Made by a program: the position numbers and the translations under genes
In this document: positions 48,950 to 57,539 of the stretch, in pieces
How the letters are laid out: each line of letters begins with the position of its first letter
How positions within the stretch are numbered: position 1 is the first letter of the stretch
Notes under the pieces: model-generated
Seen by the model: only the letters and a program-made list of their open reading frames with translations
Told to the model about the DNA's origin: nothing
Database searches by the model: none
NCBI RefSeq assembly: GCF_000425805.1
Contig: NZ_AUED01000017.1
Location: 124,001 to 188,000, forward strand
Reading direction: 5' to 3'
Source: Pseudomonas vranovensis DSM 16006
GTDB lineage: Bacteria > Pseudomonadota > Gammaproteobacteria > Pseudomonadales > Pseudomonadaceae
Length of the DNA: 64,000 nucleotides

Positions 48950-49855
48950 ATGAATCTTCGCCACCTCGAAGCCTTCCGCGCCGTGATGCTTGGCCAGACC
49001 GTTACCCGCGCCGCCGAGATGCTGCACATCTCCCAACCGGCAGCCACACGTTTGATTGCAGCGCTGGAGGAGGACATCGGGCTGACCTTGTTCGATCGGG
49101 TCAAGGGACGCTTGCACCCGACTGCCGAGGCGCATGTGTTGTTCGAGGAAGTGCAGCGCTCGTTGCTGGGCGTGGAGCGTATCGCCCGCACTGCAAAGGA
49201 GATCGTGGGCCTCAAGCGCGGCTCGCTGCATATCGCCTGTGCGCCAGCCCTGGGTCTTTCCTTTCTGCCACGGGCCATCTGTGCATTTCTGGCCGAGCAC
49301 GAACAGGTGCAGATCACGCTTGAAGTGCTGGCCTCCCGGGAGGTGGTCGACCGCTTGATGGGGCAGCGCTGCGACCTGGGCATGATCGCCGAACCCGATA
49401 GTTACCTGGGGCCCCGGGGAGAGCGTTTGTTCCGCTCGCCGCTGTTGTGTGCGCTGCCGGCGGGGCACCGATTGCAGGAACAATCGAAGGTGGTTCCCGA
49501 AGACCTGGAAGGCGAGGCGTTTGTGTCGTATCCGAGCAATATCGCCTCGCGCCAATACATCGATGCCATTTTCGCCGCCCATGGCGTGACCCGTGACTTG
49601 CGCGTGGAAACCCAACTCTCGCTGCCGATGTGCAACTTTGTCGCCAATGGGCAAGGCGTGGCCCTGATCGATGCCATCAGTGCATTGGAGTTCGCCGGGG
49701 CCGGTGTAGTGTTCCTGCCGTTTGAGCCCACAGTAGAAATGGATTTCACGTTACTGCTGCCTGCGCAGGTTCCTTCGTCGCGGTTGCTTGCACGTTTCAT
49801 TGAGCACTTGCACGACTTTGTCGAGCAGCAGGTGCCAGCGGCCTATCGGTTGTAG
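48950..49855 (+). CDS. LysR-family regulator (OccR/NocR-like)
   Basis: 301-aa activator with an N-terminal winged helix-turn-helix (MNLRHLEAFRAVMLGQTVTRAAEMLHISQPAATRLIAALE) and a periplasmic-binding-protein-like effector domain from about residue 90. The start at 48950 matches LysR proteins; an ATG 6 codons earlier is possible. The divergent position next to the dehydrogenase operon and similarity to opine-type regulators suggest control by the operon's substrate. A binding site is expected between 48796 and 48949, where T-N11-A-type motifs could exist but I cannot single one out. Confidence 0.88.
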   Translation: MNLRHLEAFRAVMLGQTVTRAAEMLHISQPAATRLIAALEEDIGLTLFDRVKGRLHPTAEAHVLFEEVQRSLLGVERIARTAKEIVGLKRGSLHIACAPALGLSFLPRAICAFLAEHEQVQITLEVLASREVVDRLMGQRCDLGMIAEPDSYLGPRGERLFRSPLLCALPAGHRLQEQSKVVPEDLEGEAFVSYPSNIASRQYIDAIFAAHGVTRDLRVETQLSLPMCNFVANGQGVALIDAISALEFAGAGVVFLPFEPTVEMDFTLLLPAQVPSSRLLARFIEHLHDFVEQQVPAAYRL

Positions 49856-49985
49856 GCACACAGCCGCGATACGCGGTGATTGCAGCTTTCCCACCCTTGA
49901 CGTAAAAGGAAAGGCAACCGCTAGCCCACCGACGCATTGTTGGTGTGGTACTTGCTTATATCGGGACACCGAGCGGGAGCCGCCG

Positions 49986-51893
49986 ATGAGCACACTAAAA
50001 ACAACAACAAATGCATTGCCGCCCAGCACGCGCCTGGCCCGGGAAATGCTCTCGGTAGACGGACAGGTACCCGAAGGGGTGCTGCGGGCCGAAATCGATG
50101 CGTCGTGGCGACGCAGCCTCGACCATGGAGTGGGCGTGCACAGCCGCAACGAGGTCAGCCTCGCTTCTGCGGCCAGCCTCGACCTGCTGCTGGCCCGCAA
50201 CCGGCTGCTGCTCGATGCCGCCACTGCCGAGCTCGACTACCTGCGCGGCCGCCAGGGCGACGATGGCCTGATCATCCTGGCCAACGCCGACGCCACCATT
50301 CTCGCCGTCGAAGGCACGGCAGACACCCTGCGCACCAGCAGCCAGGCGGGCATTGCCCCCGGCACCTGCTGGAGCGAAGCCGAGCGCGGTACCAATGCGC
50401 TGGGCACCGCGCTGGTGGAAGCGCGCACGGTGCAGATCGATTGCGGTGAACACTTCCTCGAACGCCTTGCGGACTACTCTTGCACCTCAGTACCGATCCA
50501 CTGCCCGCAGGGTGAGCTGTTCGGTGTGCTCGACCTTACCCGCGAGGGACCGCTTGGCCGCCTGCACGACCGTACTGCGCTGCTGGCCCTGGCGGTGAGC
50601 CAGATCGAAGGCAAGCTGTTCAACAACAGCTACCCCGAACAGATCGTGCTGGCCTTCCACAGCCGCCGGCACTACCTCGATTCACCGTGGCAGGGCCTGC
50701 TGGCGCTGGGCATGGACGGGCGCATCGTGGCGGCCAGCAACCAGGCCTGCCAGTTGCTGGCAAGCCCTCGCGACAACCTCATCGGCCAACGTTGCGACGG
50801 CCTGCTCGGCATGCGCCTGGAGCAATGGCTGGCGCGCCTGCAGCAGGGCAAGGTCGAGCATGTCGAGACCGCCAAAGGTGGCTTTTTCTACAAAACCCTG
50901 CAGGTGCCGCAGCGGCCCCTGAGCGTCAGTGTTCCTGCGCTACAGTCCTCGCGGGCGCTCACTCAGCATCCGGACCTTGAGCGCCTCGGTGCCGGCAACA
51001 GCCGCCATGCGCGCGCCCTGCGCATGGCCCGCCAGGGCTTGGCCAACGGCCTGCCGGTGGTGTTGCTGGGTGAGACCGGCAGCGGCAAGGAAGTCGTCGC
51101 CCGTGCCCTGCATCAAGACAGCGCCCGTGCCAGCAAACCCTTCGTCGCAGTGAACTGTGCGGCGATTCCCGAAGGCCTGATCGAGTCCGAGCTGTTCGGC
51201 TACCGCGAAGGCGCCTTCACCGGCTCGCGCCGCGGCGGCATGGTCGGACGCCTGCAGCAGGCCCACGGCGGCACGCTGTTTCTCGACGAAGTCGGCGATA
51301 TGCCGCTGGCGCTGCAAGCCCGTCTGTTGCGGGTGCTGCAGGAGCGCAAAGTAGCGCCGCTGGGCGCCGGCCAGGAGCAGGATCTGGACATCGCCCTGAT
51401 CTGTGCCACTCACCGTGACCTCAAGGCCCAGGTCCAGTCCCAGCAGTTTCGCGAGGACCTTTACTACCGCATCCACGGCATCAGCGTGCAATTGCCAGCC
51501 CTGCGCGAGCGCGAAGATCTGCCGGCCTTGATCCGCAGCCTGCTGGACCGCCTAGGCGGTGAGGGCGTGCAGGTATCAAGCGAGCTGAGCAGCGTGTTTG
51601 CCGCCTATCACTGGCCGGGCAACATCCGCCAACTGGAGATGACCTTGCGCCTGCTGCTGGCCATGCGCGAACCCGGCGAGCAGGAGCTGGACCTGATGCA
51701 TTTGCCCGATAACCTGCTTGACGAGCTGCGCGGCAGCATGCCGCCCAGTGGCGGAGGACGCATGCGTGATTCGCAGTTGGCGCTGATCCGCCAGGCCATG
51801 GAGCGCCATGGCGGCAATGTCAGCGCGGCGGCCCAGGCGCTGGGTGTCAGCCGCGCAACCCTGTACCGCAAACTCAAGCAGGTGCAGCCTTGA
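49986..51893 (+). CDS. Sigma54-dependent activator of the amine dehydrogenase locus (AcoR-like)
   Basis: 635-aa enhancer-binding protein. GAF-type sensor about 70-215, a linker/PAS-like region to about 300, AAA+ domain about 330-560 with Walker A GETGSGKE (362-369), Walker B LFLDEVGD (431-438) and the sigma54-contact loop GAFTGS at 409-414 (consensus GAFTGA), and a Fis-type helix-turn-helix at the end (NVSAAAQALGVSRATLYRKL). GGAG precedes the ATG. Its stop overlaps the TTG start of the qhpF-like gene, tying it to that operon. The likely effector is an aromatic or aliphatic amine or its aldehyde (inferred). Confidence 0.9.
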   Translation: MSTLKTTTNALPPSTRLAREMLSVDGQVPEGVLRAEIDASWRRSLDHGVGVHSRNEVSLASAASLDLLLARNRLLLDAATAELDYLRGRQGDDGLIILANADATILAVEGTADTLRTSSQAGIAPGTCWSEAERGTNALGTALVEARTVQIDCGEHFLERLADYSCTSVPIHCPQGELFGVLDLTREGPLGRLHDRTALLALAVSQIEGKLFNNSYPEQIVLAFHSRRHYLDSPWQGLLALGMDGRIVAASNQACQLLASPRDNLIGQRCDGLLGMRLEQWLARLQQGKVEHVETAKGGFFYKTLQVPQRPLSVSVPALQSSRALTQHPDLERLGAGNSRHARALRMARQGLANGLPVVLLGETGSGKEVVARALHQDSARASKPFVAVNCAAIPEGLIESELFGYREGAFTGSRRGGMVGRLQQAHGGTLFLDEVGDMPLALQARLLRVLQERKVAPLGAGQEQDLDIALICATHRDLKAQVQSQQFREDLYYRIHGISVQLPALREREDLPALIRSLLDRLGGEGVQVSSELSSVFAAYHWPGNIRQLEMTLRLLLAMREPGEQELDLMHLPDNLLDELRGSMPPSGGGRMRDSQLALIRQAMERHGGNVSAAAQALGVSRATLYRKLKQVQP

Positions 51894-53614
51894 TCCAGCG
51901 CCTGCTTGCCCGGCTGATCGATCACCCGGACCCACCAGCGCTGGATGCAGCGCTGCGCTGGTTGTACGGTTTCATCCGCCCGCAGCGCCTGGCCATCGCC
52001 GGGCTGCTGGGGTTGTCACTGTGCGCGACCTTGCTGGTGCTGGTGCAGCCCTGGTTGACCAAGCTGCTGATCGATGACGGCCTGCTGGCGCGCAACTTTC
52101 CGACCCTGGCGCTGATCGCCGGGCTGATGGTGCTGGCCGGTATTCTCGGCACGCTGCTGTCGGGCCTGAACCGCTACCTGCATACGCGCCTGTCCGGGCG
52201 TATCCTGTTTGCCCTGCGCGACGAGATCTACCGTCACCTGCAGGGCCTGTCTCCGACCTTCTATGGCAAGCGCCGCATCGGTGACCTGATGTCGCGGCTC
52301 GATGGCGATGTCGCCGAGATCCAGCGCTTTGCCGTCGACTCGCTGTTCTCCGCCGTTTCCAGTGTGATCGGCCTGGTGTGCGCCCTGGCGATGCTCCTGG
52401 CGTTGTCGTGGAAGCTGTCGCTACTGGCGCTGGTGCTGATTCCGCTGGATGTGCTGTGGCTGCGCTGGATGCGCCGCAAGGTCGAGCGCGAAGTGCGGCA
52501 ACTGCGCGAGAAGTCGGCGGATGTGTCGTCGTTCCTGGTCGAGACGCTGCCGGCGATGAAGTTCATCCAGTCCGCCGGCCAGCAGCAGCGTGAGGCACGG
52601 CGCCTGGACGGCCTGGGCCAGGGCTACATGAACCAGTTGCTACGGGTGCAGGTCACCGAGTTTTTCACCCAGGCGGTGCCTGGCACCCTGACCTCGCTGT
52701 CACGCGCCTGTGCCTTTCTGGTCGGCGGCTATTGGGTGGTGCAGGGCACCTGGCAACTGGGCGCCCTGATCGCGTTCTCGACCTACCTGGGCATGGCCGT
52801 GGGGCCAGTGCAGAGCCTGCTGGGCCTGTATGTGGCGATGCAACGCATGAGTGTCAGCCTGGGGCGGGTCATGGAGCTGCGTGGTGAGTTGCCGGAGGTG
52901 ACCAGCCCTGTGCAGTCGCAGCCGATGCCTTCCATGGGGGACTTGCAGTTGCAGGGCGTGAGCTTTGCGCATCCGGGGCGCCCGGCGCTGTTGTGCGAGG
53001 TACAGGCGAGCATTCCCCACGGTTGCAAGGTGGCCTTGAGTGGCGCCTCGGGGGTGGGCAAGTCGACCCTGATCGACTTGCTGCAACGTTTCTACGACCC
53101 CCAGGCCGGGCGCATCCTGCTCGGTGGCGTCGACCTGCGCGAACTGGATCTGTTTGAACTGCGCCGGCGTGTGGCGGTGGTCAGCCAGGATATCGTGCTG
53201 TTTCGCGGCAGCCTGACCGACAACCTGGCCTACAGCGCGCCCGACGCCACGCGCGAAGCGATAACCGCAGTGGCCCGCCTGGCACAGCTGGACAGCCTGA
53301 TCGCATCGTTGCCCGAAGGCCTGGACAGTCCGCTGGGCGAGCGGGGCCAGCAGTTGTCGGGCGGGCAGAAGCAACGCATTGCCATTGCCCGGGCGCTGCT
53401 CCAGGACCCGCTCATTCTGGTGCTCGATGAAGCCACCTCGGCGGTGGACGAACGCACCGAACGGGAAGTCATCGCCGCCATCGACGTGCTGTTCAGCACC
53501 CGCACCCGCATCTTGATCAGTCATCGGCCCTCGACTCTGGCCGATGCCGACCTGCGCCTGGCGTTGCACGACGGGAAGTTGCGCGAGCGATGGGAGCAGC
53601 CCCATGAAGCCTGA
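51890..53614 (+). CDS. qhpF: ABC transporter QhpF-like (fused membrane and ATPase domains)
   Basis: 574-aa half-transporter. Six transmembrane helices about residues 20-310 and an ATPase domain about 350-565 with Walker A SGASGVGKST, signature LSGGQKQR and Walker B ILVLDEATSA. QhpF is required for the amine-dehydrogenase gamma subunit to reach the periplasm (established in Paracoccus). Translation begins at a TTG (51890-51892) inside the regulator's stop (TTGA), and the end overlaps qhpE by 11 bp. The order regulator-qhpF-qhpE-qhpG marks a maturation operon. Confidence 0.9.
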   Translation: MIQRLLARLIDHPDPPALDAALRWLYGFIRPQRLAIAGLLGLSLCATLLVLVQPWLTKLLIDDGLLARNFPTLALIAGLMVLAGILGTLLSGLNRYLHTRLSGRILFALRDEIYRHLQGLSPTFYGKRRIGDLMSRLDGDVAEIQRFAVDSLFSAVSSVIGLVCALAMLLALSWKLSLLALVLIPLDVLWLRWMRRKVEREVRQLREKSADVSSFLVETLPAMKFIQSAGQQQREARRLDGLGQGYMNQLLRVQVTEFFTQAVPGTLTSLSRACAFLVGGYWVVQGTWQLGALIAFSTYLGMAVGPVQSLLGLYVAMQRMSVSLGRVMELRGELPEVTSPVQSQPMPSMGDLQLQGVSFAHPGRPALLCEVQASIPHGCKVALSGASGVGKSTLIDLLQRFYDPQAGRILLGGVDLRELDLFELRRRVAVVSQDIVLFRGSLTDNLAYSAPDATREAITAVARLAQLDSLIASLPEGLDSPLGERGQQLSGGQKQRIAIARALLQDPLILVLDEATSAVDERTEREVIAAIDVLFSTRTRILISHRPSTLADADLRLALHDGKLRERWEQPHEA

Positions 53615-54278
53615 GCTGCGCATTGGTATGGTCGACAGCGGCCATGGCCTGGCGCCTGGGCAGGTTGCATCAGCGTGCAGGTTTGAGCTGGCAGGCCTTG
53701 GCGTACAACAAGGTGAGTTGCTCGAGGATGCCCTGGGGCATGGCTCGGCGGTGGCCGAGGCGATCACCTCGCGGGCGGGTGAAGCGCGCTTGTGTGTTGC
53801 CCAGGTATTCGACCAGCGCGGGGTCACCACTGCCTTGCAGGTGGCGGCGGCGATTGATTGGCTGCTCGGCTGCGAGGTGCGCGTGATCAATCTCAGCCTG
53901 GGGCTGCGCGAAGACCGCCCGGCACTGCGCCAGGCGTGTCAGGCGGCGGTCGAGGCCGGGGTGCTGGTCTGTGCCTCAAGCCCGGCCCAGGGGGCGCCGG
54001 TGTATCCGGCCGCCTATCCTGGCGTGCTGGCAGTGACCGGTGATGCCCGCTGCGACGCCGGGCAGTGGACATGGCTGGACTCGCCCCAGGCGTGTTTTGC
54101 TGCCTGTGTGCGCAGCGCCGATGCGCGACTTTCCGGCGCCAGCCTTGGTTGCGCGGCACTCAGCGGGCATCTCGCGGCGTACCTGCAGCAGCAGCCGACG
54201 GCAAGCAATGCCGAGGTGCTCGTTTGGCTTCAGGAAAACGCCCATTACCGGGGTGTCGAACGCAGGCGCGGGCCATGA
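53604..54278 (+). CDS. qhpE: Subtilisin-like maturation protease QhpE
   Basis: 224-aa cytoplasmic S8-type protease that cuts the leader peptide off the gamma subunit after crosslinking. The triad is Asp11 (VDSGHG), His46 (LGHGSAVAEAI) and Ser180 (SGASLGCAALSGHL). The usual oxyanion Asn position of subtilisins reads CASSPAQG, without Asn. No signal peptide, in keeping with cytoplasmic processing before export. Overlaps qhpF by 11 bp and qhpG by 4 bp (ATGA). Confidence 0.9.
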   Translation: MKPELRIGMVDSGHGLAPGQVASACRFELAGLGVQQGELLEDALGHGSAVAEAITSRAGEARLCVAQVFDQRGVTTALQVAAAIDWLLGCEVRVINLSLGLREDRPALRQACQAAVEAGVLVCASSPAQGAPVYPAAYPGVLAVTGDARCDAGQWTWLDSPQACFAACVRSADARLSGASLGCAALSGHLAAYLQQQPTASNAEVLVWLQENAHYRGVERRRGP

Positions 54279-55585
54279 GCCAGGTCGTGATTCTGGGCGC
54301 GGGCCCAGCGGGGGCGGCGGTGGCGCTGGGTTTGCGCAAGCTGGGCCATGACGTGTGCATCGTCAGTGAGTGGCGGCGCTTCGCGGCCTTGGAAGGGGTG
54401 TCGCAGCGGGTGCTTGAAGGCTTGCGCGCTGCTGGCCTGGAAAAGGCGTTGCGATGCGCCAGCGAACCTTCATTGCGGCAGGTGAACTGGAACGGCGACA
54501 GTGCTGCGCGCAATCATGAGTTTTTGCTCGACCGACCCACCTTCGATCAAGGGCTGCGCGATGACCTGCACACCGCAGGCGTCGCCCTGATCGAGGCGCG
54601 GGTGCTGGCGGTCCAGCGCGACGCCCAGCGCTCCTTCGTGGCGCTGGAAGGGGCTCCTGACCTGGTCGCGGACTTTATCATCGAGGCTCGTGGCCGGCAG
54701 GCGCCCCTACGTGATGGTGCGTTGCCCGGCAAGGCCTGGCGCGGCCCGGAAACCCTCAGTTTGCTCAATCGTTGGCAAGGCCAACCCGGGCCTGCCGCCA
54801 GCGCGGTCGAAAGCCTTGCCGATGGCTGGGTATGGATGGCTCGCCAGGCCGATGGCCGCTGCTACTGGCAGATGACCCTGGACGTGGCCAGCACCCTGTT
54901 GCCCGATAAAGCCGGTTTGATCGACTACTGCCGGGGGCGACGCCAGGCGTCTGAGATGGCGCAGCGCTTTTTTGCCAGTGACCAGGAGCACGACCTGCAA
55001 CTGCACGCGCGCAGCAGCACGGCGATCCTGTCGCGGCACAGCTGTGGCGATGGCTGGATCAGGGTGGGGGATGCGGCGATGGCGGTCGATCCGCTGTCGG
55101 GCAATGGGATTTTCCAATCGCTGTCGTCTGCTCTGCAGGCGCCGGCCGTGATCAATACCGTGCTCAACCTGCCCGAGCGTACGGCGCTGGCCCAACAGTT
55201 TCATCAGCAGCGCGTCGAGCAACTGTTCTGGCGCTTTGCGCGTATCGGCCGGGACTTCTACGCACAGGAACAGCGCTGGACCGAGCAGCCGTTCTGGCAG
55301 GCACGGAGCACCTGGCCCGATGCCCGGCCCCTGCACCCCGCCCCGGACTTCGGCGCCCTTCAGGTGCAGTGGGCTCCGGTGTTGCGCGACGGCCTGGTAG
55401 ACCGCGCGCAGGTGGTCACCAGCCCCGACCAGCCCCTGGGTATCTGGCACGTGCAGGGCATCGAGCTGGCGCCGTTGGTGAGCCGGCTGCGCCATGAGCC
55501 GGCGCAGCAGGTGCTGGCAGACCTGGCGCCCGAGCAAGCGCTGCAGGTGCGGCGCTGGCTGCTCAGTCAGGGCTACCGGCCTTGA
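54275..55585 (+). CDS. qhpG: Flavin monooxygenase QhpG
   Basis: 436-aa FAD enzyme that dihydroxylates the precursor tryptophan of the CTQ cofactor in the gamma subunit (shown for Paracoccus QhpG). FAD-binding GAGPAGAAVALGL at 8-20 and the second FAD motif GDGWIRVGDAAMAVDPLSGNGI near residue 260, typical of the tryptophan-halogenase/PHBH-like group. Four-base ATGA overlap with qhpE. Its stop is 3 bp from that of the convergent aldehyde dehydrogenase gene. Confidence 0.9.
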   Translation: MSQVVILGAGPAGAAVALGLRKLGHDVCIVSEWRRFAALEGVSQRVLEGLRAAGLEKALRCASEPSLRQVNWNGDSAARNHEFLLDRPTFDQGLRDDLHTAGVALIEARVLAVQRDAQRSFVALEGAPDLVADFIIEARGRQAPLRDGALPGKAWRGPETLSLLNRWQGQPGPAASAVESLADGWVWMARQADGRCYWQMTLDVASTLLPDKAGLIDYCRGRRQASEMAQRFFASDQEHDLQLHARSSTAILSRHSCGDGWIRVGDAAMAVDPLSGNGIFQSLSSALQAPAVINTVLNLPERTALAQQFHQQRVEQLFWRFARIGRDFYAQEQRWTEQPFWQARSTWPDARPLHPAPDFGALQVQWAPVLRDGLVDRAQVVTSPDQPLGIWHVQGIELAPLVSRLRHEPAQQVLADLAPEQALQVRRWLLSQGYRP

Positions 55586-55588
55586 CCT

Positions 55589-57082
55589 TCAGAGCTTGAT
55601 CAATACCGACTTGAGCTCGGTGTAGTGCTCGATGGCCGCTGCGCCCATCTCGCGTCCGACCCCCGACATCTTGTAGCCGCCAAAGGGCAGCGCCGGGTCC
55701 AGGGCACTGTGGCAGTTGACCCACACCGAGCCTGAGCGGATGCGCGGAATCATGCGGTGAACCGCTGCCAGGTTGTTCGACCAGATGCTCGCCCCCAGCC
55801 CGTAGGGGCTGTCGTTGGCCATGCGCAGCGCATCGGCTTCGTCGTCGAAGGGAATGGCCACCAACACCGGGCCGAAGATCTCTTCCTGCACCAGTGGATG
55901 GCGTTGGTCGACATCGACAATCACCGTCGGCTTGACGAAGTAGCCGGGGCCGAACTGCTCGCCACCACAGGCAATGGTCGCGCCACTGTTGCGGCCTTGC
56001 TCGATGTAGTCGTACACGCGCTTTTGCTGGCGTGCGGAAATCAGCGGGCCCATCTCGACGCTGGGGTCCAGGCCGTTGCCCAGTTTCATGGCATTGGCGA
56101 TGCCGGCGATATCGGCGACCACATTGTCGAAGTGCTTGCGCTGAACATACAGCCGCGAGCCTGCACAGCACACTTGGCCCTGATTGAAGAAGATCGCGCT
56201 GGCGGCCCCTGCAGCAGCGGTGGCGAGGTCGGCGTCGGCCATGACGATGGTCGGCGATTTGCCACCCAGTTCAAGGGTGACCCGGGTCATGGAGTCCATG
56301 GCGATCTTGCCAATGGTCTGGCCCACGGCGGTGGAACCGGTGAAGGTCAGTTTGTCGACCTGGGGGTTGCGGGTCAGCGCATCGCCGGCGACCAGGCCGG
56401 TGCCGGTTACCACGTTGAACACCCCTGTGGGGTAGCCCGCTTCGAGTACCAGCTCGGCAAGTTTCAGGGCGCTGAGCGGGGTTTCGTCGGCAGGCTTGAG
56501 GACCACGGTGCAGCCGGTGGCCAGGGCCGGGCCAAGTTTCCAGCAGGCCAGCAACAAGGGGAAGTTCCAGGCGACGATGGCGCCGACCACGCCAACGGCT
56601 TCGCGACGTACAAAACCGTGGAACTGGTCATGGGGCATCAGCGGCATGGACACCTCGACGGTGCTGCCTTCGACCTTGGTGGCCCAGCCGGCCATGTAGC
56701 GCAAAAAGTCTATGGCCAGTTGCACGTCCATGGCGCGGGCGACTGCGGCGCTCTTGCCGTTGTTCAGGCATTCGAGCTGGGCGAGGATTTCGCCATCGCG
56801 TTCGAGCAGATCGGCCAGGCGCCACAGCAGGTTCTGGCGCTCGCGGGGGCGGGTGCGGCTCCAGGCAGAGTCGTCGAAGGCCTGGCGTGCGGCCTGGACG
56901 GCGCGGTCGACATCGGTCGGGGTCGCAGCCGGGACCTGGCAGAGGGTTTCGCCGTTGGCCGGGTTGCGCAGGGTTAGGGTCGCGCCATCGCTGGCGGCAA
57001 CCCAGTCGGCGCCGACGAGCATGCTGGGGCTGCGTTGGATGAAGGCTTCGACGGCTGGGTGCAGGGGGGCAGGGGCGGACAT
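55589..57082 (-). CDS. Aldehyde dehydrogenase (phenylacetaldehyde-type, PeaE/PadA-like)
   Basis: 497-aa NAD(P)-dependent aldehyde dehydrogenase. Catalytic cysteine is Cys305 in FFNQGQVCCAGSR, the general base Glu271 in ELGGKSP, and the cofactor loop is FTGSTAVG. In P. putida the gene beside the amine dehydrogenase oxidises phenylacetaldehyde formed from 2-phenylethylamine; the same role is inferred here. GAGG precedes the ATG. A sigma54 promoter lies at 57119-57134, 26 bp upstream of the predicted leader, so it is likely turned on with the dehydrogenase. Confidence 0.9.
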   Translation of the reverse strand: MSAPAPLHPAVEAFIQRSPSMLVGADWVAASDGATLTLRNPANGETLCQVPAATPTDVDRAVQAARQAFDDSAWSRTRPRERQNLLWRLADLLERDGEILAQLECLNNGKSAAVARAMDVQLAIDFLRYMAGWATKVEGSTVEVSMPLMPHDQFHGFVRREAVGVVGAIVAWNFPLLLACWKLGPALATGCTVVLKPADETPLSALKLAELVLEAGYPTGVFNVVTGTGLVAGDALTRNPQVDKLTFTGSTAVGQTIGKIAMDSMTRVTLELGGKSPTIVMADADLATAAAGAASAIFFNQGQVCCAGSRLYVQRKHFDNVVADIAGIANAMKLGNGLDPSVEMGPLISARQQKRVYDYIEQGRNSGATIACGGEQFGPGYFVKPTVIVDVDQRHPLVQEEIFGPVLVAIPFDDEADALRMANDSPYGLGASIWSNNLAAVHRMIPRIRSGSVWVNCHSALDPALPFGGYKMSGVGREMGAAAIEHYTELKSVLIKL

Positions 57083-57118
57083 GGCGAACCTCGTTGTTGT
57101 TGAGTGATGCGGGGTGTT

Positions 57119-57134
57119 CGCAACGCTTGTGCCA
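57119..57134 (-). promoter_or_regulatory. Sigma54 (-24/-12) promoter of the aldehyde dehydrogenase gene
   Basis: On the minus strand: TGGCAC-AAGCG-TTGCG (57134 to 57119), matching the TGGCAC-N5-TTGCW consensus with only the last base different. GG (-24) and GC (-12) are correctly spaced. The expected transcript starts near 57108, 26 bases before the ATG. Confidence 0.82.
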
Positions 57135-57188
57135 ATGTCTTGGGAGCCCGGTTTTGCGAGGCTGGCCGGGAATTACCGGGGTGAGGGG

Positions 57189-57205
57189 TGTCTCAGTCTG
57201 AGACA
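57189..57205. promoter_or_regulatory. Perfect 8-1-8 palindrome, candidate activator site
   Basis: TGTCTCAG-T-CTGAGACA. Half-sites recur as GAGAC at 57211-57215 and GTCTCAG at 57310-57316. It lies about 90 bp upstream of the predicted start of the aldehyde dehydrogenase mRNA and about 230 bp upstream of that of qhpA, suitable distances for a sigma54 enhancer site. Binding by the AcoR-like activator is inferred. Confidence 0.6.
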
Positions 57206-57221
57206 GGGGTGAGACGGCCAT

Positions 57222-57287
57222 TTCGCGGGGCAAGTCGAGACGTCGCACCGCCGCTCCTACAGGGTGAGAGCGGGCTTGCCCCGTGAT
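57222..57287. repeat. Imperfect inverted REP pair inside the qhp intergenic region
   Basis: Core TTTCGCGGGGCAAG at 57222 and its inverse GGGCTTGCCCCGTGAT ending at 57287, with about 35 bp between. Same family as the other GCGGGGCAAG elements in the window, here located between two divergent promoters. Confidence 0.7.
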
Positions 57288-57398
57288 ACACCCAATGCCA
57301 TGCATTTCAGTCTCAGGGTGTTACAGCTGTCGCGAAATTGAACGCTTCGGGCTGGCAAGCACGGCGCCAAACCCCATGGAATCGCGTGTTCCAGTGGT

Positions 57399-57414
57399 TG
57401 GCACACATTATGTA
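57399..57414 (+). promoter_or_regulatory. Weak sigma54-like promoter before qhpA
   Basis: TGGCAC-ACATT-ATGTA: the -24 half is perfect and the spacing right, but the -12 dinucleotide is GT rather than GC. The predicted start is near 57425, about 115 bp before the qhpA ATG. Confidence 0.45.
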
Positions 57415-57539
57415 TTGATCTGCCTAGCTGCTTTCGGCGCCCGTGCATTGCCTGATCTTTCCCGGCCGGCGCCAAAGACCAATAAGAACAGCGACACCAA
57501 TAACGATAAGAACAATGTCCCGTGGGAGGTCAGTGATTG

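Noticed and set aside
18181..57287. Recurring GCGGGGCAAG palindromes as CRISPR repeats
   Set aside because: Copies are scattered between genes kilobases apart, with no spacer array or cas genes; they are REP elements.
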